Shown: positions 17,695 through 26,801 of the stretch, in pieces
How the letters are laid out: each line of letters starts with the position of its first letter
Numbering within the stretch: the first letter of the stretch is position 1
Assembly: GCA_910585805.1 (NCBI GenBank)
Contig: CAJUFB010000001.1
Location: forward strand, 1-64,000
Direction: 5' to 3'
Length of the DNA: 64,000 nt
From: an uncultured Acetatifactor sp.
GTDB lineage: Bacteria > Bacillota > Clostridia > Lachnospirales > Lachnospiraceae
Position numbers and translations under genes: made by a program
The notes under the pieces: generated by a model
Seen by the model: the letters and a program-made list of their open reading frames with translations, nothing else
Told to the model about the DNA's origin: nothing
Databases searched by the model: none

Positions 17695-19059
17695 TCATTT
17701 TAGTCCGTTGACATATTCCTTAAACAGCTGTCCTCTCACCTCATAATTGGGAAACATCCCCCAGCTGGCACAGGCAGGAGACAACAGCACCGCGTCACCG
17801 CTTTCCGCAAGCTCCGTGCAGAGCCTGAGACATTCCTCAAAGGTATCGGCAAAACGTATCCGGGTGATCCCATGTTTTCTCGCGCATTCCGCGATCTTTT
17901 CCCTGGTCTGGCCGATGAGCACCAGCCATTTTACCTTGCCTTCAAAGCTCTCTATCCATGCATCGTATTCGCTGCCCTTGTCATATCCTCCGCCTATGAG
18001 GATGGTAGGCTTGCTCATGGCCCGGATTCCCTGGATGGCCGCGTCCGGATTGGTTCCCTTGGAATCGTTATAATAATCTACACCTCCTCTGGCAGCCACG
18101 AATTCAATCCTGTGCTCCACTGCCCGAAACGATCTGATGACTTTCAGGATGGTTTCCATGGGCGCGCCCATCCCCTCGGCGATGGCAATGGCAGCCATCA
18201 CGTTTTCCACATTACATATGCCCACCAGGTTCATGTCCCTGTGAATGTCCAACAGTTCCTTCTCCTGTCCGCCGGCGGCTTTCACCACTTTGTCGCCTTT
18301 CAGGTAGTATCCCTCTTCCAGCGCTTCCGACGAAGAGAAGAAAACAACTTCGGCAGGGCATCTTTCCGCAAAGCTTCTCGTGAAGGCATTGTCGTGATTC
18401 AGCACACAGATATCTCCTTTGTCCTGATTCACCGCGATATTTTCCTTTGCCGCCACATAGGCCTCCATGGTATGATGACGGTCTAAATGATCCGGTGTGA
18501 TATTCAGGATGGCTGACACTGCCGGATGAAAAGCGGAAATGGTCTCCAGCTGAAAGGAACTGATCTCTCCCACCGTCACCGTGTCCCCGGAAGTCTTCAG
18601 GCACTCGGATGTGTAGGGATTGCCGATATTGCCCACCACAAATGTCTTATCCTCCCCCAGGTATGCCTTCATGATCTCGCCCACCAACGTGGTGGTAGTG
18701 GTCTTGCCATTGGTACCGGTGATCGCGGCTACCCTCCCCTTTTCCTTCAGGAATCCCAGTTCAATCTCCCCTATAACAGCAGCCCCCCTGTCTCGCAGAG
18801 CATTCACCAGAGGAATGTCCGTGGGGACCCCGGGACTTAAGACCACTGTCTCCGTATCCTCCAGGATCTGCTCCGGCAGTTCTCCCGCAATACAGGCAGC
18901 CCTGCTTCCCTCCGGAAGGCGCCCCCGCAGTTCTTCTTCTGTCAGCTTCTCATTGCTGTCGTACAGTACCACTTCCGCACCCATGTGCTCTAAAAGCCCC
19001 ACAGAACCGATTCCGCTCACACCGGAGCCGATTACCAGGCATTTCTCTCCTGCTTTCAT
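17695..19059 (-). CDS. murD: UDP-N-acetylmuramoylalanine-D-glutamate ligase
   Basis: Cytoplasmic ligase adding D-Glu to UDP-MurNAc-L-Ala. 454 residues from the ATG at 19059 (MKAGEKCLVIGSGVSGIG), preceded by AAAAGGATGG; a longer frame to 19179 runs through a duplicated intergenic stretch and is not believed. The ATP loop AITGTNGKTTTTTL and the Mur ligase motif with ILNITPDHLDRH are intact. It lies between mraY and ftsW in standard dcw order. Confidence 0.95.
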   Translation of the reverse strand: MKAGEKCLVIGSGVSGIGSVGLLEHMGAEVVLYDSNEKLTEEELRGRLPEGSRAACIAGELPEQILEDTETVVLSPGVPTDIPLVNALRDRGAAVIGEIELGFLKEKGRVAAITGTNGKTTTTTLVGEIMKAYLGEDKTFVVGNIGNPYTSECLKTSGDTVTVGEISSFQLETISAFHPAVSAILNITPDHLDRHHTMEAYVAAKENIAVNQDKGDICVLNHDNAFTRSFAERCPAEVVFFSSSEALEEGYYLKGDKVVKAAGGQEKELLDIHRDMNLVGICNVENVMAAIAIAEGMGAPMETILKVIRSFRAVEHRIEFVAARGGVDYYNDSKGTNPDAAIQGIRAMSKPTILIGGGYDKGSEYDAWIESFEGKVKWLVLIGQTREKIAECARKHGITRIRFADTFEECLRLCTELAESGDAVLLSPACASWGMFPNYEVRGQLFKEYVNGLK

Positions 19060-19072
19060 ACCATCCTTTTCC

Positions 19073-19213
19073 TTTCTGATTCCAGTTCCGTAAGTGCATC
19101 TCCAGCACACTTGACCTGAGATTCGCTTCCGTCCGCTTAGTGATGCGTCCGTAACCGAATCTGTGCGCCCAGGATGCACTTTCTGATTCCAGTTCCCAAA
19201 AGTGCATCTCCGC
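19073..19213. repeat. 33-bp direct repeat between mraY and murD
   Basis: Two near-identical copies lie in the short mraY-murD gap: 19073-19106 and 19180-19213. Both carry TTTCTGATTCCAGTTCC and then AGTGCATCTCC; they differ in the three-base stretch between. About 73 unrelated bases separate them. This looks like a local duplication or a small insertion flanked by repeats; the longer murD frame through it is an artefact. Confidence 0.7.
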
Positions 19214-19218
19214 TCCCC

Positions 19219-20178
19219 TCATCTCAGCGCTCTGAGGGCCAGAAGGCACATCAGCGCGGTTATGATGGTGAAGAGGGCCGTGATCCTGGTTTCCGACCAT
19301 CCGCTGAGTTCAAAGTGATGATGGAGCGGCGCCATCTTCAGGATCCGCTTCCCTCCGCTGAGTTTGAAGTACCCTACCTGCAAAATGACGGAACATACTT
19401 CTATCAGATATATGATACCTACGATCGCTATGTACAGCGGCATCTGCATCACATAGGCGCAGCCCGCCACAAAACCGCCCAGGGCCAGAGAACCTGTGTC
19501 TCCCATGAATACCGCGGCCGGATGTACGTTAAAAAGTAAAAATCCCATCAGTGCGCCGGCTACCGCACAGGTCAGAGGCTCTATCCCTGACGCAGTGCCT
19601 ATGGACACCACAGAGAAGAATACCGCCACCATCAATGTGACGCTTCCTGCCAGTCCGTCCAGCCCGTCTGTAAAATTCGTTCCGTTGGCCGTTCCCAGAA
19701 CGATAAAGAACAGGACCGGGATATTCCATATTCCAAAGTCCAGATACCCGCCGGACTTCCAGGGAATCTTCATAGCCAGGCTGATATCGGTGTAACGGAG
19801 CAGATACCAGGCAAATGCTCCCGTGACAGCCAGCTGTCCGAAAAGCTTCTGCCAGGGCGAAAGCCCCATGGAACGCCTGCATACTACTTTTATGTAATCA
19901 TCCATCAAACCTACCAGTCCGAAACCTACCGTAAGAAACAGAACCGGCGCTATCTTTGGGTAATCTTCCATAAATGCCACGGATGTGGCCAATACGCTTG
20001 CCAGTATCAAAATCCCGCCCATAGTGGGAGTGCCCGACTTTTTCAGATGGGCGGCCGGCCCGTCGTCCCTGACGGTCTGACCGCATTTCAGCCGCCTCAA
20101 AAAAGGGATCAGGATCGGTCCGGCAAGAGCGCTGATACAGAAAGCAAGCATGACTGCCGTTATGCTGGTTTTACTCAT
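19219..20178 (-). CDS. mraY: phospho-N-acetylmuramoyl-pentapeptide transferase
   Basis: Makes lipid I by moving phospho-MurNAc-pentapeptide onto undecaprenyl phosphate. 319 residues, ten membrane helices. Key motifs are GTPTMGGI near the start, LMDDYIKV (Asp pair for Mg), GTANGTNFTDGLDGLA, MGDTGSLALGG and the C-terminal MAPLHHHFEL histidines. Position between the two PBP genes and murD matches dcw clusters of Firmicutes. Confidence 0.96.
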   Translation of the reverse strand: MSKTSITAVMLAFCISALAGPILIPFLRRLKCGQTVRDDGPAAHLKKSGTPTMGGILILASVLATSVAFMEDYPKIAPVLFLTVGFGLVGLMDDYIKVVCRRSMGLSPWQKLFGQLAVTGAFAWYLLRYTDISLAMKIPWKSGGYLDFGIWNIPVLFFIVLGTANGTNFTDGLDGLAGSVTLMVAVFFSVVSIGTASGIEPLTCAVAGALMGFLLFNVHPAAVFMGDTGSLALGGFVAGCAYVMQMPLYIAIVGIIYLIEVCSVILQVGYFKLSGGKRILKMAPLHHHFELSGWSETRITALFTIITALMCLLALRALR

Positions 20179-20211
20179 CCCCCATTCCTTTCTATTTTTG
20201 TTCCGTAATGA

Positions 20212-21948
20212 TCATTCCTGATATTCGGCAATCCCCAGATAGGGCAGGATGTTCTCGTACAGCTGCCGGACAATGGGCGCCGCCACCTGGCCTCCATAGT
20301 ATACGCCCTGAGGATTATTTACGATCGCCAGCGCAATCACCTGGGGATCGTCCGCCGGCGCAAAGCCCACAAAGGAAGCGATATAGCGCCCGCTGCCTCT
20401 GGGCAGAGTCTGGCTGGTCGCCGTCTTGCCGCCCACCCGGAACCCCTCCACCTTACCGTTGGCGCCGCTGCCCTCCTTCACCACCATCTCCAGGATCTCC
20501 CGCATGGTAGCGCTGACCTCCTCCGACACAATGCCTTCTGTCACCGGATATTCAAAATTCTCCACCACATTGCCTTCCGCATCCCTGGTGCATACTCCGA
20601 AATGCGGCGTGATCCGCCTTCCTCCATTTATTATAGAAGAAACTGTAGTCAGAAGCTGAATGGGTGTGATCTGGAAAGACTGTCCGAACGACACTGTGGC
20701 AAGCTCCACATTCCCCATATCCTCTTTCCTGTGCATGATGGTCCCCGCCTCACCCGGCAGATCAATACCTGTTTTGTTCTTCAGACCAAACTGCTCAAAG
20801 TAACTGTAATAATTGTCAATCCCCAGTCTCAGGCCCACTGTGATCAGAGCCGGATTGCAGGAATTCATCATGGTATGTATAAAATCCTGGCTGCCGTGCC
20901 CTGCCACCTTATGACAGCGTATCTTTCTGTCATCCACAATGATGAAACCCGGACAGCTGAACGAACTTCCCGGTGACACCACCCCCGCCGAGAGCCCGGC
21001 AGCCGCCGTAATGATCTTAAAAGTAGAACCTGGTTCGTATGTATCGTTTATGCATCCGTTTCTCCAGATGCCGTTCAGCAGATTCTGCTGCTCCTCCTGG
21101 GTAAGATTTTCCGCTGTTCCCTCCGGCAGTTCAAAGGGCTGATTCAGATTAAATTCCGGCACATTGGCCATGGCAAGGATCGCCCCGTTCTGGGGATTCA
21201 TCACCAGGATGGAGACGCTGTCCGCCTGCTTGGTGGCAAGCGCCTGGTTTGCCAGCTGTGTGGCATAGGACTGAATGTTCAGGTCCAGACTGATACACAG
21301 ATCCAGGCCAGCTACCGGCTCTATCCGCCGCTCTCCCGCCGATTCCACCTCAATGCCCCTGGCATCCGTCACGGTCAGGATCTTACCGGGCTCGCCTTCC
21401 ATATACTTATCATATGCCACTTCCAGCCCGATAATGCCCTGATTATCGCCTCCGGTAAAGCCCAGCACCTTGCTGCCCAGTTCATCATAGGGATAATAGC
21501 GTTTGTAGTCCTCATCCACCTTTACCCCCGCCAGGTCATATTCCCGGATCCGGTCTCCTGTTTCCTTATCCACATTGCTCTTGATACGCTCCATGGAGGA
21601 ATACTTTTCCACTCTGTTTCGCACATACTCCTCCGTAAGGTCCAGTTCCCTGCTGAGAACCCGGATCACATTTTCACGATCCTCTATCTGATTGTAAATA
21701 ACGGATACTGTACAGACCGTCTTATTGTCCGCCAGGACTTTGCCGTTGCAGTCCAGAATGCGTCCTCTGGCGGCCTTAATGCTGCGCTCCCGCTCATGAA
21801 GGTCGGTTGCCATTGCCGCATAATGATCCGCCTGCCAGACACATAAGTATACCAGCCGTCCGAACAGAAAGGTAAATACGCCGGTGAAAATCAGGAAACT
21901 GACCAGCATCTTCTTCCTGTGGACTATTTTATTATTGTCCGAAAGCAT
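20212..21948 (-). CDS. class B penicillin-binding protein, SpoVD/FtsI-type (shorter paralogue)
   Basis: 578 residues. One N-terminal membrane anchor (about 13-35), a dimerisation domain, then a transpeptidase. Active-site motifs are S309-T-F-K (YEPGSTFK), S363-C-N (MNSCN) and K-T-A (GGKTATSQ, in place of the usual KTG-T). A pair of cysteines around the active site (SCPGFIIVDDRKIRC) is typical of clostridial SpoVD-like PBPs. No PASTA domain follows. It crosslinks septal or spore-cortex peptidoglycan with an SEDS partner; which one is uncertain. Confidence 0.9.
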   Translation of the reverse strand: MLSDNNKIVHRKKMLVSFLIFTGVFTFLFGRLVYLCVWQADHYAAMATDLHERERSIKAARGRILDCNGKVLADNKTVCTVSVIYNQIEDRENVIRVLSRELDLTEEYVRNRVEKYSSMERIKSNVDKETGDRIREYDLAGVKVDEDYKRYYPYDELGSKVLGFTGGDNQGIIGLEVAYDKYMEGEPGKILTVTDARGIEVESAGERRIEPVAGLDLCISLDLNIQSYATQLANQALATKQADSVSILVMNPQNGAILAMANVPEFNLNQPFELPEGTAENLTQEEQQNLLNGIWRNGCINDTYEPGSTFKIITAAAGLSAGVVSPGSSFSCPGFIIVDDRKIRCHKVAGHGSQDFIHTMMNSCNPALITVGLRLGIDNYYSYFEQFGLKNKTGIDLPGEAGTIMHRKEDMGNVELATVSFGQSFQITPIQLLTTVSSIINGGRRITPHFGVCTRDAEGNVVENFEYPVTEGIVSEEVSATMREILEMVVKEGSGANGKVEGFRVGGKTATSQTLPRGSGRYIASFVGFAPADDPQVIALAIVNNPQGVYYGGQVAAPIVRQLYENILPYLGIAEYQE

Positions 21949-22068
21949 TCATTCCTCATTGAGAAGGTATTGATATACTTTATTCTCGAATCTGCCGGGA
22001 TATGAATCCTCCTGCATAAAAAAAGGAATATCGTCTTTCCGGCCGGGCCCGAAAACGCAGCCCGGGCA

Positions 22069-24360
22069 TCAGCCTGTAAGATTCGGATTCACAGGAATAT
22101 CCGGATTCGGCACCGACTCGCCTTCAATGGGAATCCCCGTCTGCGCATCATAATATCTGTTGTCCGGCCCCACGCGGTAACCGGTCTCAGGGTCGATGGG
22201 ATAATCCATCCAGGGCGCATTCTGCACGTCCCCTGTGCCTCCTTCGTTCCCTTCGCCTTCTCCGCCCTCCGGCTCACCGCCTTCCGGATCTTCCGGCTCG
22301 GTTCCTTCCGGTGTCTGGGTGTACTTGTTGGTATTTTCCATCTGCAGCGCATCCAGCTCTGCCTGCTCCGCCTCTGAAACCGGCTCCGTCATGAAGATAT
22401 TCAGATACGGCAGCGCTTCCATCAGGATACTCCGCGCCAGAACCGTGGCCACCCTGGCATTGTCCTGCTTCTCCGCATTCAGCCTGTCCACTACCACATA
22501 AATGGCAATCTCGGGATCCTCCGCCGGTACACAGCCTATAAAAGACACTACATACTCATTTTCAGAACGTTTGTTCGTTATCGGATCAATAGTCTCCGCG
22601 GTACCTGTTTTTCCTCCCAGTTGATAGCCCGGAGGCTTTGCCGATGTGCCCGTGCCGTAATCTACCACTGCCTTGCAGTACTGCCTGATCAGAGCCGATG
22701 TGGACTCCGATACTGTCTGCTTCAGCACCCTGGGCTCGATATTCTTTACCGTGGCGCCGCTGGCATTGGTAATCTTGTCCACCATATGAGGCTCATAGTA
22801 ATAACCGCCGTTTACCAGAGAACAAAATCCTGTGATCATCTCAATCATGGTCACATTAAAGTTCTGTCCGAAGCTGTTGGTTGCCAGATCGGTGGGGCCC
22901 ATATCCTCAGGCATGTAGATCAGGCTGGCTGTCCTCGCCTCCCCCGCCAGGTCTATATTGGTCCTGAGTCCGAAATTAAAGATATTCTGAAATTTACAGA
23001 AATACTCTTTCCCCATCAGCTGCGCAATCTTCATCATGGTCACATTGCAGGACGTGGCTATGGCATTTTCCAGGGTCATATGGCCCTGTGCATGACATCT
23101 GATGGGATATCCCCCGACCTCCATCACGCCGGTACACTCAAAGCTGGTGTTCGGCGACACCGCTCCCTGTTCCAGCGCCGCAGCCACCGTAAACGGTTTT
23201 GCTGTAGAACCGGGTTCATAGGTATCGGTAATGCAATAGTTTTTCCACAGATAATTCAGATTCAGATACAACTCGTCACTTTCCATGGCATCTATCACAT
23301 TCTGGTCAATGATCGTATTCGTCTTCTTGATCTCATAATACCCGTTGGCATTCGTAACCTGCTCCACCATTCTGGATCCGATCATGGCCTGGGGATTACG
23401 GGTGTCGTTCAGGTCGTAGGTGGGATAACTGGCCATGGCAATGACCTCCCCCGTGTTGGCATTCATCATGATGCAGCCCACATTCTCCGCGCCGTTTCCT
23501 GCGCGAACCTTGTTCTGATGCTCATCATTGAACTTCTTCAGATTCTTTTCCACTATCATCTGCAGATTGGCATCAATGGTGGAGTGAATGTCGTATCCGT
23601 CCACTGCCGACTTCACCGTGCGCTCCATTGCCAGGTCATCATTCAGATAGCCGTACTCTCTGCCGTCAACCCCATTTAAGACATCATTGTAATATTCTTC
23701 CAGTCCATAACTTCCCTGGCCATCCGCAGTGGTAAAGCCTATCGCATCCGCAGCCAGGGATCCATATGGATATATCCGCTTATATTCCTCTTCAAACCAG
23801 ACACCTTTTATATTGGATCCCTCCTGCGCCTGGGCTTCCTGGAATCCGCTGATCTGCTCATAAGTCAGCTGTCTCAGCGGTACATACCAGGAGGAAGTCT
23901 GATTCGTGTTGACATACTCCCTGATCTTCACCATGTCCAGATCAAAATACTCTCCCAGCGCCTGCAGTGTAGGTTCCAGGTATTTCATCTCATCCTTTAC
24001 TTTGGATGTCATCACCCTGGCGTCAATGACCAGGTTGTACACCTTTTCACTGGTGGCAAGCCTTGTTCCCCTGGCATCCAGGATGTTGCCCCTGCGGTAG
24101 GGTATGACTGTGGAAGAGTATCCCTGCTGGGATAATACCTGCTTCTGATATTTGTTTTCATTTTTTCTGGTGATCCACACAAGGCGCCCACTCAGTCCCA
24201 CAAATGCCAGCAGGACAAGCCCGTACAGCACCACCACCTTCTTCTGCATCCTGATGGAAAAACGGTTCCTGTTCTCCCCCTTTTTCCTTCTCCTCTTCCC
24301 TGTCCCGGCAGTTCGGGTTTTCCTGAATTTGCTAACGTTTCCTCTTTTTCCCGCTCTCAC
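22069..24360 (-). CDS. class B penicillin-binding protein, FtsI/SpoVD-type (longer paralogue)
   Basis: About 763 residues. A GTG at 24360 with GGAG five bases upstream is the most likely start; a TTG at 24375 overlaps the ftsL stop. A basic tail precedes one membrane helix, then a dimerisation domain and a transpeptidase with motifs YEPGSTAK, TSCN and GGKTGTAE, all intact. The C-terminus is a long Pro/Glu/Gly-rich acidic tail without PASTA. It shares the cysteine pattern (FECTGVMEVGGYPIRC) of its neighbour. The tandem suggests one septal and one sporulation enzyme. Confidence 0.9.
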   Translation of the reverse strand: MRAGKRGNVSKFRKTRTAGTGKRRRKKGENRNRFSIRMQKKVVVLYGLVLLAFVGLSGRLVWITRKNENKYQKQVLSQQGYSSTVIPYRRGNILDARGTRLATSEKVYNLVIDARVMTSKVKDEMKYLEPTLQALGEYFDLDMVKIREYVNTNQTSSWYVPLRQLTYEQISGFQEAQAQEGSNIKGVWFEEEYKRIYPYGSLAADAIGFTTADGQGSYGLEEYYNDVLNGVDGREYGYLNDDLAMERTVKSAVDGYDIHSTIDANLQMIVEKNLKKFNDEHQNKVRAGNGAENVGCIMMNANTGEVIAMASYPTYDLNDTRNPQAMIGSRMVEQVTNANGYYEIKKTNTIIDQNVIDAMESDELYLNLNYLWKNYCITDTYEPGSTAKPFTVAAALEQGAVSPNTSFECTGVMEVGGYPIRCHAQGHMTLENAIATSCNVTMMKIAQLMGKEYFCKFQNIFNFGLRTNIDLAGEARTASLIYMPEDMGPTDLATNSFGQNFNVTMIEMITGFCSLVNGGYYYEPHMVDKITNASGATVKNIEPRVLKQTVSESTSALIRQYCKAVVDYGTGTSAKPPGYQLGGKTGTAETIDPITNKRSENEYVVSFIGCVPAEDPEIAIYVVVDRLNAEKQDNARVATVLARSILMEALPYLNIFMTEPVSEAEQAELDALQMENTNKYTQTPEGTEPEDPEGGEPEGGEGEGNEGGTGDVQNAPWMDYPIDPETGYRVGPDNRYYDAQTGIPIEGESVPNPDIPVNPNLTG

Positions 24361-24371
24361 TCTGACTCCTG

Positions 24372-24881
24372 TCAATTATTCTCTGTCACCTGGCGCATAT
24401 AATCACCGCTCTCGTTTTCATACTCAATGATCTGTCCCTCCCTGGCATAGACCATTCCCAGCTCCGTAATGGCGATCCTTTTGATCTCCTCCAGATCAAT
24501 GCTGCTCAGAATCCGGTTGTATTCCTCATCATTGGCTATCTTCATGCGGTTCAGCCTGCTCTCACTGGCTGCCACGCTTTTGGTCAGATTCGTAAGTTCC
24601 GCCTGAAGCTGAACATAGTTGACCAAAATCAGTGCCGCCGCACACAACGCCACAGCCAGGAACATGACATACCCCGCATTCATGTAGTGCGCCTTATCGC
24701 GGTTCTTCCGCACTTCATGGTGAGGCTTTCTGACAGGCGCTTCCTCCTGCTCTTCCCAGACTCTTTCAGGCTCCAGCTTTCTTACCGTATTTCCATATAC
24801 ATAGGTGTCCGTTTCTCTCCGTCCTGTATATCTGTCCTCATCATAAGAAACCCTTCTGCTTTTTTTCCTGTTTCGACTCAT
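24372..24881 (-). CDS. ftsL: FtsL-like cell division protein
   Basis: 169 residues. A long charged cytoplasmic region (about 1-95, with many Arg/Glu) precedes one membrane helix (AGYVMFLAVALCAAALILVNYVQL) and a short coiled coil outside (LQAELTNLTKSVAASESRLNRMK). It ends with IAITELGMVYAREGQIIEY, as in FtsL/DivIC-type septum initiators. It overlaps rsmH by four bases and stands before the PBP genes. Naming rests on topology and position, as sequence conservation is low. Confidence 0.85.
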   Translation of the reverse strand: MSRNRKKSRRVSYDEDRYTGRRETDTYVYGNTVRKLEPERVWEEQEEAPVRKPHHEVRKNRDKAHYMNAGYVMFLAVALCAAALILVNYVQLQAELTNLTKSVAASESRLNRMKIANDEEYNRILSSIDLEEIKRIAITELGMVYAREGQIIEYENESGDYMRQVTENN

Positions 24882-25858
24882 ATCCTGTTCCCACCTTCTT
24901 TTTCAGATTCATTCCCTCTTTCAAAAACTCTCAGTTTTGCGCTTCTGGAGCGCGGGTTTTCCGCAAGTTCCTTTTCCCCCGGAACTATGGGTTTTCTCGT
25001 CACAACTGTCCCTTTCGAAATCTTTCCGCACACACACACCGGAAAATCCGGCGGACAGGTACAGGGGGTCTCGTTTTTCTTAAAATTTGTCTTTACGATA
25101 CGGTCTTCCAGAGAATGAAATGTAATCACACACAGCCTGCCTCCCGGTTTCAGCATGTCGATCATATCATCCAGGGAATCTTTCAGCACTTCCAGTTCTC
25201 TGTTGCACTCTATGCGTATGGCCTGATAAGTCCGCCTGGAAGGATGTCCTTCCTTACGCATTTTCGCCGGAATAGCCGCCTTAATGATCTCGTTTAACTC
25301 AAAAGTAGTCTCGATGCGTTTTTGCGCTCTCGCCTCTGTAATGTATTTTGCAATATTTTTCGCAAAGCGTTCTTCTCCGTAATCGCGGATAATACGGTAC
25401 AGGCCGCTTTCCGGGTATCCGTTCACGATCTCTCCCGCGGTCAGTGTCTGCCTGCGGTCCATCCGCATATCCAGCGGAGCATCATAGCGGTAGGAAAAAC
25501 CTCTCTCCCAGTTGTCAAACTGATAGGAAGATACCCCAAGGTCAAGCAGAATGCCGTCCACCTTCCTGACACCCTCTTCAGCCAGCCGGTTTCTCATATT
25601 ACAGAAATTATCCCTCAGGAATGTAATCTTTCCCGCAAAAGGTGCAAGCCTCTCCTTTGCCGCCAGGACAGCGTCTCCGTCCTGATCGATGCCGAAGCAA
25701 TGACCGCTCCCCAGCCTGCCGCACACCTCAAAGGCATGTCCGCCTCCGCCCAGGGTACCGTCGACATAGATACCGTCCGGTTTTATATGGAGCTGCTCTA
25801 TCGTCTCCTCCAGAAGGACGGAGTAGTGCATGAACGATGCCTCATATCTTTCTTCCAT
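24878..25858 (-). CDS. rsmH: 16S rRNA (cytosine1402-N4)-methyltransferase
   Basis: SAM-dependent enzyme that N4-methylates C1402 in the ribosomal P site. 326 residues from the ATG at 25858 (MEERYEASFMHYSVLLEE), with AAGGGAG upstream; the frame to 25984 runs into intergenic DNA. Motifs: VDGTLGGGGHAFEV (SAM), GIDQDGDAV, ILLDLGVSSYQFD and FHSLEDRIVK. First large gene after mraZ; it overlaps ftsL by four bases, so translation is coupled. Confidence 0.95.
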   Translation of the reverse strand: MEERYEASFMHYSVLLEETIEQLHIKPDGIYVDGTLGGGGHAFEVCGRLGSGHCFGIDQDGDAVLAAKERLAPFAGKITFLRDNFCNMRNRLAEEGVRKVDGILLDLGVSSYQFDNWERGFSYRYDAPLDMRMDRRQTLTAGEIVNGYPESGLYRIIRDYGEERFAKNIAKYITEARAQKRIETTFELNEIIKAAIPAKMRKEGHPSRRTYQAIRIECNRELEVLKDSLDDMIDMLKPGGRLCVITFHSLEDRIVKTNFKKNETPCTCPPDFPVCVCGKISKGTVVTRKPIVPGEKELAENPRSRSAKLRVFERGNESEKEGGNRI

Positions 25859-26008
25859 CTTCCGTGGCTCCCTTCCCCGCTTTTTCACTGCCGTCTTCAC
25901 TGAGTTCCCGCGTATCCTGCGGCGACTTATCGCCTGCGGATCCGCCCGCTTTCCGCCGCTCCCGCCGTATCTTATACTGCGCACCGGTTGAATTTGCAGT
26001 ACAACCCG

Positions 26009-26074
26009 ACTGCAGACCGCCAGCCAGGTATTTTCCCGGAGACATCACTGTAAATCCTGGCGGTCTGCAGTATA
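26009..26074. repeat. palindromic element with 15-bp stem between mraZ and rsmH
   Basis: ACTGCAGACCGCCAG (26009-26023) is perfectly inverted at 26057-26071, with a 33-base loop. The right half (26035-26074) recurs with about three differences at 56418-56458, including CATCACTGTAAATC and TGGCGGTCTGCA. So this is an interspersed, partly palindromic extragenic repeat, of which the second copy keeps only one arm. Confidence 0.8.
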
Positions 26075-26113
26075 TCTGCCGGGCTCCATGGATATCCGAT
26101 CCGTATAAACTGA

Positions 26114-26545
26114 TCAGATCGTCAGTCCCATGTCTCCCATGCCCTCGGATATCTCATCAATATCCACCTGGCTGTTCACTTCATTCCACTTTTCAAGGCT
26201 CCATACCTCGATCCGGCTTCCCATGCCGGACAGAACCACATCCTTCTCCAGACCGGCAAAGTCTCTCAGATCCTGCGGTACCAGGATACGTCCCTGCTTG
26301 TCCACCGTAACATACTGGGCGCCGGACAGGAAAAACCTCGCAAGCTGCCTGGCCTGCCTGTTGACCAGGGGCAATGCCGCAAGCTTCGCCTCGAATTCCT
26401 TCCACGTCTCATTGGCGTACACAAATAAGCAGCCATCCATTCCCTTTGAGACTACAAATTCGTCTCCCAGGATCTCCCTGTATTTGGAAGGAATGCTCAG
26501 CCTGCCTTTTGGGTCTATCGTATGATTGTATTTGCTCATAAACAA
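26114..26545 (-). CDS. mraZ: MraZ, transcriptional regulator of the dcw cluster
   Basis: 143 residues with two SpoVT-AbrB-like halves, each with the DPKGRLSIP / DKQGRILVP motif. MraZ forms a ring that binds direct repeats in its own promoter and controls the dcw operon; it also interacts with RsmH. The likely start is the TTG at 26545, giving MFMSKYNHTID as in other family members, with GGTGA six bases upstream; ATG at 26539 is the alternative. Candidate binding repeats lie directly upstream. Confidence 0.93.
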   Translation of the reverse strand: MFMSKYNHTIDPKGRLSIPSKYREILGDEFVVSKGMDGCLFVYANETWKEFEAKLAALPLVNRQARQLARFFLSGAQYVTVDKQGRILVPQDLRDFAGLEKDVVLSGMGSRIEVWSLEKWNEVNSQVDIDEISEGMGDMGLTI

Positions 26546-26570
26546 CAGCAATCACCGCCCATCAGATGTG

Positions 26571-26660
26571 GGTATGGGATTTCATCCCACTTTTTGGTCT
26601 TTTCTGCCACATTCATCCCACTTACCAATTAATTTTAATATAGATTGGAGAATTTGACAA
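26571..26660 (-). promoter_or_regulatory. mraZ promoter and MraZ-binding repeats
   Basis: On the minus strand, TTGTCA (26660-26655), 17 bases and TAAAAT (26637-26632) form a sigma-A promoter. Downstream, AAGTGGGATGAA occurs twice, 31 bases (three helical turns) apart (26623-26612 and 26592-26581), with another TGGG-type core near 26571-26579 on the other strand. MraZ is known to bind repeated TGGGN motifs in this position, so autoregulation is likely. Confidence 0.65.
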
Positions 26661-26685
26661 GCCGAAAGTTTGTGCGGTAAGAACG

Positions 26686-26723
26686 AAAAAAAGCACCCTG
26701 CGGAAAATTTTCAGGGTGCTTTT
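26686..26723 (-). terminator. intrinsic terminator after lgt
   Basis: AAAAGCACCCTG and CAGGGTGCTTTT form a 12-pair stem around an 11-base loop. On the minus strand it is followed by TTTTTTT, a strong terminator downstream of lgt. It isolates the mraZ promoter from lgt transcription. Confidence 0.85.
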
Positions 26724-26801
26724 GCGGTCATCATACAATATATGGTGTGATCCAATTTCTCTACATACAATATCTGGTTGTGAATTTTGTCGAAAAAATT
26801 T

